This document shows, piece after piece, positions 32,890 to 40,695 of a stretch of DNA of 64,000 nucleotides; position 1 is the stretch's first letter, and each line of letters starts with the position of its first letter. The position numbers were made by a program, and so were the translations under genes. The notes beneath the pieces are model-generated. The model worked only from the letters and a program-made list of their open reading frames with translations. It searched no databases and was not told the origin of the DNA. The DNA comes from Bacteroidales bacterium (GTDB lineage: Bacteria; Bacteroidota; Bacteroidia; Bacteroidales; UBA932): contig JAFZVQ010000003.1 in the NCBI GenBank assembly GCA_017617715.1, forward strand, positions 19,108-83,107. Direction: 5' to 3'.

Positions 32890-33732
32890 ATGAAACTCTG
32901 GACCAAAGTAGTTTTCCCAAGGCTCGAAAAGCCTTTCCTCCTGGGCGACCGTATCATGCTGCTCGGGAGTTGCTTCGCAGATTCAATAGGCGCGAAAATG
33001 GAAGCCGCAGGATTCCGGGTGTGCGTGAATCCGTTCGGGACGCTGTATAATCCCGCATCGCTCTCCAGTGCCGTCGCCCGCCTGGACGCCGACACCCTTT
33101 TCGGGCCGGCCGACTGCGTGGAGATGGGCGCCGGGGCGGGCAGGATATGCTCCTTCGAGCACCACACTTCCTTTGCGAGGGAAAGCGGGGAAGCCTTCCT
33201 GGAGCACGCCAACGCCAGGCTTCAGGAGGCGCGCGCCTTCTGGAAGGATTGCAACCGGGTTATCCTGACATTGGGCACGTCTTTCATCTGGTGCCACGGC
33301 GGCAAGCCCGTATCCAACTGCCTGAAACGCCCTGCAGGCGAGTTCACGCGCAGTATGCTCACAGCGGAAGAATCCTCCTCCCTGCTGCAGTCCATCATTT
33401 CCGCCCACCCCGAAAAGAGTTTCATGCTCACCGTCTCGCCTATCCGGCACCTTGGCGACGGGGCCCATTCCAACGCCGTGAGCAAGGCCCGCCTGCTGCT
33501 TGCCGCCGACGCCTGCCGGGAAGCCGCCTACTTCCCCGCTTTCGAGATACTCAACGACGAGCTTCGCGACTACCGTTTCTATGCCGACGACCTTGTCCAC
33601 CCCTCGCAGCAGGCCGTGGACTACATCTGGGAGCGCTTCCTCGAAGGCTGCACCGACCCGTCGGAGGCTGAGGCGATTTCCGAAAACGAAAAAGCGGCGC
33701 GCCGCAAAGCGCACCGCCGGATATTAGAGTAA
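32890..33732 (+). CDS. GSCFA-domain protein
   Basis: This 280-residue protein has the motif that names the family, 'LLGSCFADSIGAKM' near residue 23, then 'VILTLGTSFIWCHGG' near 125, and 'FMLTVSPIRHLGDGAHSNA' near 183. GSCFA proteins belong to the SGNH-hydrolase-like group; the Ser of GSCF and the late Asp/His ('ADDLVHPS') fit such an active site. The true substrate is unknown in any organism that I can name. It has no signal peptide. The last residues (KAARRKAHRR) are basic. The ATG at 32890 fits the -7 box. Confidence 0.9.
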   Translation: MKLWTKVVFPRLEKPFLLGDRIMLLGSCFADSIGAKMEAAGFRVCVNPFGTLYNPASLSSAVARLDADTLFGPADCVEMGAGAGRICSFEHHTSFARESGEAFLEHANARLQEARAFWKDCNRVILTLGTSFIWCHGGKPVSNCLKRPAGEFTRSMLTAEESSSLLQSIISAHPEKSFMLTVSPIRHLGDGAHSNAVSKARLLLAADACREAAYFPAFEILNDELRDYRFYADDLVHPSQQAVDYIWERFLEGCTDPSEAEAISENEKAARRKAHRRILE

Positions 33733-33739
33733 TAAGGAT

Positions 33740-34489
33740 CTACTCTTCAGGCTTCATGGTCGTGTAGACGTTGGTCACGTCTTCGTCGTCCTCGAGGAGG
33801 CCGGTGAGCTTGTCGAGGGTGGCGCGCTGATCGGGGGTGACGTCCTTGAGGTCCACGTTGGGAATCTGCTCGAAGCCACCGGAAATCAGCTCATAACCGT
33901 TCTCTTCAATATACTTCTGTATAGAACCGTAGGAAGTCGGATCTCCGTAGAGCACGATCACCTTGGTCTCGTTGTCGTCCTTGTCCACTTCGACCTGCTC
34001 GAAGAGCTCCTCGACGCCGTAGTCGATAAGCTCGAGCTCGAGCTCCTCAAGGTCGACGCCGTCCTTCTCCTTGACACGGAAGGTGCACTTGCGGTCGAAC
34101 ATGAAGGACACGCTGCCGCTGGTGCCGAGGGAGCCGCCGCACTTGTTGAAATAGCTGCGGACGTTGGCGACGGTGCGGGTGTTGTTGTCAGTGGCGGCCT
34201 CCACGAGGTAGGCGATGCCGAAAGGCCCGAAGCCTTCGTAGATTATTTCCTTGAAATCTCCCTGCTTGCTTTCAGTGGCCTTCTTGATGGCGCGCTCGAT
34301 GTTCTCCTTGGGCATCTGCTCGGAACGGGCCTCGGCCATGAGGGCGCGGAGACGGGGGTTGCCGGTCACGTCGGGACCGCCCTGCTTGACGGCGATGGTG
34401 ATTTCCTTGCCCAGCTTGGTGAAGGTGCGGGCCATGTGTCCCCACCTCTTCAACTTCCTTTCCTTGCGGAATTCAAAAGCTCTTCCCAT
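33740..34489 (-). CDS. YebC/PmpR-family protein
   Basis: This 249-residue protein has the YebC start 'MGRAFEFRKERKLKRWGHM' with 'FTKLGKEITIAVKQGGPD', the conserved 'NPRLRALMAEARSEQMPK' and 'YEGFGPFGIAYLVEAATDN'. Members act as DNA-binding regulators or as translation factors that relieve ribosome stalling at proline stretches; which applies here is not clear. The length is standard. It lies 2 nt after the upstream TPR gene's stop and converges on the GSCFA gene, separated by 7 nt. Confidence 0.95.
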   Translation of the reverse strand: MGRAFEFRKERKLKRWGHMARTFTKLGKEITIAVKQGGPDVTGNPRLRALMAEARSEQMPKENIERAIKKATESKQGDFKEIIYEGFGPFGIAYLVEAATDNNTRTVANVRSYFNKCGGSLGTSGSVSFMFDRKCTFRVKEKDGVDLEELELELIDYGVEELFEQVEVDKDDNETKVIVLYGDPTSYGSIQKYIEENGYELISGGFEQIPNVDLKDVTPDQRATLDKLTGLLEDDEDVTNVYTTMKPEE

Positions 34490-34491
34490 AA

Positions 34492-35172
34492 TTACTTGAC
34501 TTCTGCGCGAGTGATATATTTGTCGATGTCGTAGCCTTCGATGGACTGGGGATACTTGTCCTTGATGGTCTTGTAGGCGGCGATGGCCTTGTCTTTCTCG
34601 CCGAGCTGCTCGTATGAGAGGCCGGCTTTCAGGAGATACTGGGCGGCGAAGGTGTTGTCGGCCTTGGCGGCTGCCTTCATATAAGCGGCAGCTGCCTCGG
34701 AATACTGCTCGAGTCCGACGTAGGCATCGCCCTGGCAGGCGATTGCACGGGCTGCGAGGATGGGCTCCTTGCCTTTGTATTTCTTAAGATAACCGAGGGC
34801 CTTCTCATAGTCGCCGGTCTGCAGGGCGCAGACGCCGGCTTCCATGTACACGGCGGCGCCGGCCTTGGAGCCGTACTGGTCGATGACGTCGGCGAGGCCG
34901 AGGACATTGCCGTCGCCGTTGAGGGCGAGCTCATACTCGCCGGCTGCGAAGCTCTGCTCAGCGGGGAACGCCTGCCCGGCAGCCTCTGCGCACTTGGGCT
35001 GGTATATCAACTTCACGTAGGCAAAAACGGCCAGAGCCACGACTGCGATGATGCAGACGACGGTCCAGATGGTCTTCTTGTTTTCGTTGTAGAACTGGTC
35101 GGTCTTGGAGACAGTCTCCTGAAGGTTCTCCTGACGGAGGGCTTCCTTGTCGTTTACTTTAGTGTTTGCCAT
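34492..35172 (-). CDS. Membrane-anchored TPR protein (YfgM-like)
   Basis: This 226-residue protein has a charged N-terminal tail, one membrane helix (residues about 32-52, IWTVVCIIAVVALAVFAYV) and then three to four TPR-like repeats in the periplasm ('EAGVCALQTGDYEKALGYL', 'ACQGDAYVGLEQYSEAAAAY', 'LLKAGLSYEQLGEKDKAIAAY'). The layout resembles YfgM-type ancillary subunits of the Sec and chaperone network, or other envelope TPR proteins. It probably forms an operon with yebC. Confidence 0.8.
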   Translation of the reverse strand: MANTKVNDKEALRQENLQETVSKTDQFYNENKKTIWTVVCIIAVVALAVFAYVKLIYQPKCAEAAGQAFPAEQSFAAGEYELALNGDGNVLGLADVIDQYGSKAGAAVYMEAGVCALQTGDYEKALGYLKKYKGKEPILAARAIACQGDAYVGLEQYSEAAAAYMKAAAKADNTFAAQYLLKAGLSYEQLGEKDKAIAAYKTIKDKYPQSIEGYDIDKYITRAEVK

Positions 35173-35210
35173 TATACTATAATTTTTGTTTTTCCTGATA
35201 AATTAGCCCA

Positions 35211-35218
35211 CAAAGGTA
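35211..35218 (-). promoter_or_regulatory. -7 promoter element of the TPR/yebC operon
   Basis: TACCTTTG on the - strand matches TAnnTTTG and ends 39 nt before the ATG at 35172. Confidence 0.55.
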
Positions 35219-35239
35219 GTAAATTCAATTAAAAAAACC

Positions 35240-35247
35240 TAATTTTG
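35240..35247 (+). promoter_or_regulatory. -7 promoter element of recF
   Basis: TAATTTTG (then C) matches the consensus fully. Its last G is only 5 nt before the recF ATG at 35252, so transcription should begin at or within a base or two of the start codon. Confidence 0.6.
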
Positions 35248-35251
35248 CAGT

Positions 35252-36361
35252 ATGCCCGTATTGAAGAAACTAGTCGTTCAGGATTTCCGCAATATAAGCT
35301 TGCAGGAACTTGCTTTTTCCCCCAACATCAACTGTATCTGGGGAGGCAACGGCGAGGGCAAGACCAACCTTCTGGATGCCGTCCACTATCTGGCCATGAC
35401 CAAGAGCGGCACGCAGCCCGCCGAAAAGTACAATTTCCGCCACGGCTGCAAGTCCTTTGCGATCAGCGGGCTCTACGGCATGGAAGAAGGCCCGGACTGC
35501 AGGTTTTCCATACAGGTCACGGACGGCGCTGAAAAGAAAATACGCCGCGACGACAAGCCGGTGCCCCGCATTTCCGAGCACATCGGCACCCTTCCGGTCG
35601 TGATGGTGTCGCCCTCCGACATCGAGCTCGTCAGCGAGTCCGGAGACGAGCGCCGCCGCTTCTTCAATGCATTCATCTCCCAGCTTGACAGGCAGTATCT
35701 CGCTGACGTGCAGCAGTATAACCGATTGCTTACGCAGCGCAACCGCCTCCTGAAAGACGAAGCCCCGGACCTGGAACTGCTCGAAACATTCGACCACGGC
35801 ATGGCGGCCCCCGCCAAGGCGGTCCACGACAGCCGCGCCCGCTTCGCCGAAGAGATGCTCCCGGTGGTGAGCCGTTACTATGAAGCCATTTCTGGCGGGA
35901 AGGAGACCGTGGGGATAGACTACCGCAGCGACTTGTCCGGTTCCGGTTTCGAAGAGCTGATGGCCCGGCACCGCACCCGTGACCTCGCCCTCCGCTACAC
36001 CGTCTCCGGCATCCAGCGGGACGATTTCCTCTTCACTATGGAGGGCTTCCCCATCAGGCGCTGCGGCTCCCAGGGGCAGCAGAAATCTTTCCTCGTGGCC
36101 CTGAAGTTCGCGCAGTACGAAATTATGAAAAAAGCCTGCGGCACTCCCCCGGTGCTTCTCCTGGACGACCTGTTCGACAAACTCGACCTGGACCGCGTCG
36201 GCAACCTTCTCCAGATGGTGGCTGGCAATGATTTCGGCCAGATTTTCATATCCGACACCAACAAGACCCGCACCGAGGCGCTGGTCGACAAGATAACCTC
36301 CGACAGGGCCTATTTCAAGGCGTCCGCCGGCACATTCACGAAGATAGATGGCGACTTATAG
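35252..36361 (+). CDS. recF: DNA replication and repair protein RecF
   Basis: This 369-residue SMC-like ATPase loads RecA at gaps with RecO and RecR. It has the Walker A loop 'CIWGGNGEGKTNLLDAVHYL' near residue 28, the region 'VSPSDIELVSESGDERRRF' near 112, the ABC signature 'GSQGQQKSFLVALKFAQ' near 270, and Walker B 'PPVLLLDDLFDKLD' near 297. The length is usual. The start matches the conserved 'VLKKLVVQDFRN' opening. It overlaps the DUF721 gene by 14 nt. Confidence 0.96.
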   Translation: MPVLKKLVVQDFRNISLQELAFSPNINCIWGGNGEGKTNLLDAVHYLAMTKSGTQPAEKYNFRHGCKSFAISGLYGMEEGPDCRFSIQVTDGAEKKIRRDDKPVPRISEHIGTLPVVMVSPSDIELVSESGDERRRFFNAFISQLDRQYLADVQQYNRLLTQRNRLLKDEAPDLELLETFDHGMAAPAKAVHDSRARFAEEMLPVVSRYYEAISGGKETVGIDYRSDLSGSGFEELMARHRTRDLALRYTVSGIQRDDFLFTMEGFPIRRCGSQGQQKSFLVALKFAQYEIMKKACGTPPVLLLDDLFDKLDLDRVGNLLQMVAGNDFGQIFISDTNKTRTEALVDKITSDRAYFKASAGTFTKIDGDL

Positions 36362-36680
36362 GATAGCGAGGAAGACGGCACAGCCCCTGTCGGCGGCAAT
36401 CCGGGAGTTCATCCATGAAGCGAGAATGACCACCGGACTCAACACCCATCTGGTGTTCAAGGCCTGGGACGAGGTGTCCGGAGCCGGCGCATACACCCTG
36501 AAACGCTATCTGCGCAGCGGCACCCTCTACATCACCACCAAGTCGTCGGTGGTCAGGTCGAGGCTGGAAGCGCAAAAGCCCGCGCTGCTTGAGATGCTCA
36601 ACGACAGGCTGGCCATGGATGACCTTTTCGAGCCAGAAGACCGCAACGTTTCCTGGGTCAAAGACATAGTATTGCGATGA
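36348..36680 (+). CDS. DUF721/DciA-like protein
   Basis: This 110-residue protein is of the DUF721 family, which includes DciA, a loader of the replicative helicase DnaB. Matches are 'PLSAAIREFIHEARM' near the N-terminus, 'AWDEVSGAGAYTLKRYL', and the beta part 'GTLYITTKSSVVRSRLEAQK' before 'LLEMLNDRL'. Its overlap with recF is typical of a recF-DUF721 pair beside replication genes. Start at 36348 is inside the recF end, so translation is coupled. Confidence 0.85.
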   Translation: MATYRIARKTAQPLSAAIREFIHEARMTTGLNTHLVFKAWDEVSGAGAYTLKRYLRSGTLYITTKSSVVRSRLEAQKPALLEMLNDRLAMDDLFEPEDRNVSWVKDIVLR

Positions 36681-37711
36681 ATATACTTATCGACAAAGCG
36701 ATACCCTTCATCGAGGGTGTGTTCGAGCCCTACGGCGACATCCGATACAAAGACGGCACGGCCATCTGCGCAGAAGACGTCAAGGACGCCGACGCCCTCG
36801 TGATTCGCACCCGCACCCGCTGCGGCTCTTCCCTGCTGGACGGCAGCGCCGTGAAACTTATATCCACCGCCACCATAGGCGTGGACCACATCGACCTGGA
36901 CTACTGCAAGCAGCACGGCATCTATGTCCACAACGCCGCGGGATGCAACGCCGGAGGCGTGATGAACTACGTGCTCTCCTCCCTCTACGGCATAGCCTCC
37001 CGCAAACGGATACGCCTGACCGGATGCACGGTCGGCATCATCGGTGTGGGCAACGTGGGCAGCCGCGTGGCTTCCACGCTCCGCATTCTCGGTTTCAAGA
37101 CACTCCTTTGCGACCCGCCCCGCGCGGAAGCCGAGGGCCCGGCCCAGTTCTGCGACCTGGACTTCCTGCTGCGCAATTCCGACGTCGTGACCATGCACGT
37201 GCCCCTGAACAATACCACCCGTGGCATGGCGGACGCCGCATTCTTCTCCAAAATGAAGCTCGGGGCCATATTCATCAACGCAGCCAGGGGCGAGATAGTG
37301 GTGGAAGCCGACCTGAAGGAGGCGATACCCAAGCTCGGTTCCGTTATAATCGACACATGGTGCCGGGAGCCCAACGTGGACCGCGAGCTCCTGGAAATGG
37401 TGGATATCGCCACGCCCCACATCGCAGGCTACTCCTACCAGGGCAAGCTGCTCGGCACTGCGATGGCCGTCCGGGCAGTGGCGCGCTACTTCAGCATCAA
37501 GGAGCTCTATGATTTCTTCCCTAATCCGGAAGGCGAGCTCAAGGATGCGGTGAAGCTGGACCTGCGGGGCCTTTCCGAAGGACAGATAGCATCTGCGCTG
37601 CAATACAACTACCCCGTGTTCACCGATGACTTCATGTTCCGCCTGGATCCGGGAGCCTTCGAAAGCTTGAGGGAGAACTATCGCTACAGAAGAGAATTTT
37701 TTATAGACTGA
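36677..37711 (+). CDS. pdxB: 4-phosphoerythronate dehydrogenase
   Basis: This 344-residue D-2-hydroxyacid dehydrogenase oxidises 4-phosphoerythronate in pyridoxal-phosphate synthesis (the DXP-dependent route). It has 'STATIGVDHIDLDYC' near 75, the NAD loop 'GIIGVGNVGSRVA' near 118, 'INAARGEIVVEADL' near 200 and the catalytic His in 'IATPHIAGYSYQGK' near 248. The C-terminal extension and the N-terminal 'ILIDKAIPFIEGVFE' fit PdxB rather than other members. It overlaps the DUF721 gene by ATGA. Confidence 0.93.
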   Translation: MNILIDKAIPFIEGVFEPYGDIRYKDGTAICAEDVKDADALVIRTRTRCGSSLLDGSAVKLISTATIGVDHIDLDYCKQHGIYVHNAAGCNAGGVMNYVLSSLYGIASRKRIRLTGCTVGIIGVGNVGSRVASTLRILGFKTLLCDPPRAEAEGPAQFCDLDFLLRNSDVVTMHVPLNNTTRGMADAAFFSKMKLGAIFINAARGEIVVEADLKEAIPKLGSVIIDTWCREPNVDRELLEMVDIATPHIAGYSYQGKLLGTAMAVRAVARYFSIKELYDFFPNPEGELKDAVKLDLRGLSEGQIASALQYNYPVFTDDFMFRLDPGAFESLRENYRYRREFFID

Positions 37712-37716
37712 CCAAT

Positions 37717-39210
37717 ATGGATAACGCCAAGATCAACGCCGAACTCGAGCGCATCAAAAAGGGATTTCCCTGGCTCGACATCGCCGCCCCCGCCACTCCG
37801 GGCCGCGGCATTGAAGTACTCACCGAAGAAGAGGCAGCCCGCGCGGAGGCCTATTTCGACAACTCCGAAGTGGACGGACGCTGCAAATTCGTGCCCGCAT
37901 CAGGCGCCGCCTCACGCATGTTCAAGGACGTGTTCGCCGGAGCCGAATCCGAGAACGACGCCGTGCGCAAGCTGGCGGCGGAGCTGGAAAACTTCGCCTT
38001 CTATGATCCCGAGGTTTTCGGCAAGGCCCCTTACGACCCGAAGGAAACAGCCCGCAAGCTCCTTTTCGAGGACGGCCTGGGCTACGGCAAGAAGCCCAAG
38101 GGCGTGCTGAAATTCCACCGCTATCCCGAAGAAGTCCGCACGGCCATTGCCGAGCATTTCGTTGAAGGACAGGCATATATGCGGAATGCCGACGGCACCG
38201 TGAAGCTCATAGTCACCATTTCTCCCGAACACAGGGAGCTCTTCGAAGCCGCAGTGGCCGAAATAAAAGACAAGTTCGAAGCCCGCTACGGAGTACGCTA
38301 CGACGTCAGCTTCACCTATCAGGACAAGGCCACCGACACCGTGGCCGCCACCCCGGAGGGCAAGCCTTTCCTCAAGGCCGACGGCACTCCCCTTTTCCGT
38401 CCCGCCGGCCATGGAGCGCTGATATACAATCTCAACGAGGTCGATGAGGAACTGGTGTCCATCAAGAATATCGACAACGTGTGCGTGGAGCGCATGCAGC
38501 CGGTCACCTATAAATGGAAGAAAGTGCTGATGGGCAGGGCCCTGGAGCTCCGTGACAAGATTTTCGACTACCTCTACACCTTCGACCAGCTCACCGAGGT
38601 CCGCAAGAACCTGGCCGATTTCCTATATATCCCGGCCAACAACATGAACCAGGACGATCCGTATGCGACCCCCGAATGCCAGGAGCTCTGCAACGAAATC
38701 GAGGATTTCCTGCGCTCTGAACTCTGCATCGAGATGCCCCCGGCAAAGGACTGCCGCGACAGGGCCGAGCAGTTGCGGGCCAAGCTCAACCGCCCCATAC
38801 GCGTGTGCGGCATGGTGAAGAACGAGGGAGAGCCGGGCGGCGGTCCCTTCATCGTGCGCGCCGCGGACGGCAGCACTTCCCTGCAGATACTCGAGGGCGC
38901 CCAGATCAACCCCGACAGCCCCGAAGCCATGGCGGCGCTCAAGGGCGCAACCCACTTCAACCCGGTAGACCTCGTCTGCTGCCTTCGCGACTACAAGGGT
39001 GAAAAATTCAACCTGCCCGATTACGTCGATCCCGAGACCGGTTTCGTGAGCAGCAAAAGCTACGAAGGCCGCCAGCTCCTCGCCCTTGAACTTCCGGGGC
39101 TCTGGAACGGCGCCATGTCAGACTGGAATACGCTCTTCGTGGAAGTGCCCATTGAGACCTTCAACCCGGTCAAGACCGTGCTTGACCTGCTGAGGCCGGC
39201 GCACAGGTAG
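37717..39210 (+). CDS. DUF4301-family protein, function unknown
   Basis: This 497-residue cytoplasmic protein belongs to a family common in Bacteroidota and not assigned a function that I can name. Visible features are 'CKFVPASGAASRMFKDVF' near residue 50, with a serine/glycine loop like sugar-nucleotidyltransferases, 'KGVLKFHRYPEEVRTAIAEH' near 128, 'HGALIYNLNEVDEELVSIKNID' split here by its core LIYNLNEVD, and 'NEGEPGGGPFIVRAADG' near 370. The Gly-rich loops and 'GRPAGHGAL'-like segment suggest a nucleotide or sugar-phosphate substrate. It follows pdxB by 5 nt. Confidence 0.85.
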   Translation: MDNAKINAELERIKKGFPWLDIAAPATPGRGIEVLTEEEAARAEAYFDNSEVDGRCKFVPASGAASRMFKDVFAGAESENDAVRKLAAELENFAFYDPEVFGKAPYDPKETARKLLFEDGLGYGKKPKGVLKFHRYPEEVRTAIAEHFVEGQAYMRNADGTVKLIVTISPEHRELFEAAVAEIKDKFEARYGVRYDVSFTYQDKATDTVAATPEGKPFLKADGTPLFRPAGHGALIYNLNEVDEELVSIKNIDNVCVERMQPVTYKWKKVLMGRALELRDKIFDYLYTFDQLTEVRKNLADFLYIPANNMNQDDPYATPECQELCNEIEDFLRSELCIEMPPAKDCRDRAEQLRAKLNRPIRVCGMVKNEGEPGGGPFIVRAADGSTSLQILEGAQINPDSPEAMAALKGATHFNPVDLVCCLRDYKGEKFNLPDYVDPETGFVSSKSYEGRQLLALELPGLWNGAMSDWNTLFVEVPIETFNPVKTVLDLLRPAHR

Positions 39211-39214
39211 TCTC

Positions 39215-39868
39215 TCAGAGTTTGGCGACCACCGTTTCGCATGCGCGGACGGTGTCGCCGACTTTCACGCACACCTCTGCGTCAAGCGGGAGGTAGATGT
39301 CTATACGTGAACCGAATTTAATGATGCCGCACTGCTCCCCGGCCTTGACTTCCATGCCCTCTTTGGCATAGCAGACAATGCGACGGGCAAAGCCTCCGGC
39401 CAGCTGCTTGAAGAATACTTCCTTCCCTTCCGGGGTGCGGATGCATGTGCATGTGTGCTCGTTTTCCTCGGACGCCTTGGGCTTGAATGCCAGGAAATGC
39501 TCCCCCGGATAATATTCGGTGTAATCCACGGTGCCGGTGACGGGCCAGAAATTGGCGTGGACATCCCAGAAATCCATATAGATGGAAATCATGGTGCAGT
39601 CGCGTTTCAGGAACAGCTTCTCGTAGGCGGTCTCGATGGTGACAATCTTTCCGTCGGCAACAGCGCTTACCAGGGTGTCGGAACCGGCGGACGTGCGGGT
39701 GGGCACCATGTGGAAGCATGTCTGCCACACGCAAACCCACAGGATTCCCAGCGTAAGGGGCCAGGCGATCCACCAGATACGCACAAAATAGTGAAGCGCA
39801 AAAATAAGGACTGCGCTTATCGCATACACCAGAAGCACGGTGCCGTAGGTATTCTTGTCAAGTCTCAT
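39215..39868 (-). CDS. psd: Phosphatidylserine decarboxylase
   Basis: This 217-residue enzyme turns phosphatidylserine into phosphatidylethanolamine and is of the short archaeal/Bacteroidota type. It has two N-terminal membrane segments (residues about 8-50), conserved 'SIYMDFWDVHANFWPV' near 105 and the self-cleavage site 'IKFGSRIDIYLP' near residue 187, where the Ser becomes the pyruvoyl group. The ATG at 39868 overlaps the cdsA stop (ATGA). It converges on the DUF4301 gene with a 4-nt gap. A phosphatidylserine synthase is not seen next to it. Confidence 0.93.
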   Translation of the reverse strand: MRLDKNTYGTVLLVYAISAVLIFALHYFVRIWWIAWPLTLGILWVCVWQTCFHMVPTRTSAGSDTLVSAVADGKIVTIETAYEKLFLKRDCTMISIYMDFWDVHANFWPVTGTVDYTEYYPGEHFLAFKPKASEENEHTCTCIRTPEGKEVFFKQLAGGFARRIVCYAKEGMEVKAGEQCGIIKFGSRIDIYLPLDAEVCVKVGDTVRACETVVAKL

Positions 39869-40695
39869 AATAGTCCGGAAAGAGTCAGGTAAGCGAATGC
39901 GACGGGAATTGCGAACAGCGAACTGTCGAAGCGGTCCAGCATGCCGCCGTGGCCGGGAATGCAGTTGCCTGAATCCTTGAATCCGTAGCGGCGCTTCCAC
40001 AGCGACTCGAACAGGTCGCCGCAGACTCCGGCTACGGGGATAATGACACCAAGGACAAGGCAGTGGACAAGCGGATACTCAAGCCAGCCCACAAGATGCA
40101 GGACCCAGGCGCCGGCAACTCCCAGCACTATTCCGCCCCAGAAACCCCACCACGATTTCTTCGGGGAGATGGAAGGGGCCAGTTTGCGGGAAGTCGGCTT
40201 CTGGCCGAACAGGGTGCCGATACTGTATGAGCCCACGTCTGCGCACCAGATAATAATGAAGAAGTTCAGCAGTACGTATCCCCTGAAATCTCCGCCCGCG
40301 GACACGATAAAAGGAGTAAGGCACAGGGGGAATGCGATATACACAATCGAAAGGATGGCATATGAAAGGTCTTCGACTCCTTCATGGGAGGATGCGAATA
40401 ATTCCGACACAGGAATCAGGAGCACCAGCGGAAGGGCCACGAAGAGCCATTTGATTCCGAGGCCATAAAAGCAGACGCCCACGGAGATGATATATGCCAC
40501 TGCTCCTGCCAACATGGCCAGGCGCTGCTGAAGCAGCCTCCTGTGGCCCATCGTGATGTGGAGAAACTCCTTCATCGCCATATAAAGCACCACAAGGAAC
40601 AAGACGCCGAAGGCCGCAGGATGAAAAAGCATGCCTGCGACCATCACTACCAGGAACACAATACTGGACAGGGTCCTTACAAGAAAATTATTCAT
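39865..40695 (-). CDS. cdsA: Phosphatidate cytidylyltransferase
   Basis: This 276-residue inner-membrane protein makes CDP-diacylglycerol from phosphatidate and CTP. It has seven to eight hydrophobic helices and the family signature in 'KDSGNCIPGHGGMLDRFDSS' near residue 240. It overlaps ftsH by 8 nt and psd by 4 nt, forming an ftsH-cdsA-psd operon on the - strand. Confidence 0.95.
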   Translation of the reverse strand: MNNFLVRTLSSIVFLVVMVAGMLFHPAAFGVLFLVVLYMAMKEFLHITMGHRRLLQQRLAMLAGAVAYIISVGVCFYGLGIKWLFVALPLVLLIPVSELFASSHEGVEDLSYAILSIVYIAFPLCLTPFIVSAGGDFRGYVLLNFFIIIWCADVGSYSIGTLFGQKPTSRKLAPSISPKKSWWGFWGGIVLGVAGAWVLHLVGWLEYPLVHCLVLGVIIPVAGVCGDLFESLWKRRYGFKDSGNCIPGHGGMLDRFDSSLFAIPVAFAYLTLSGLL

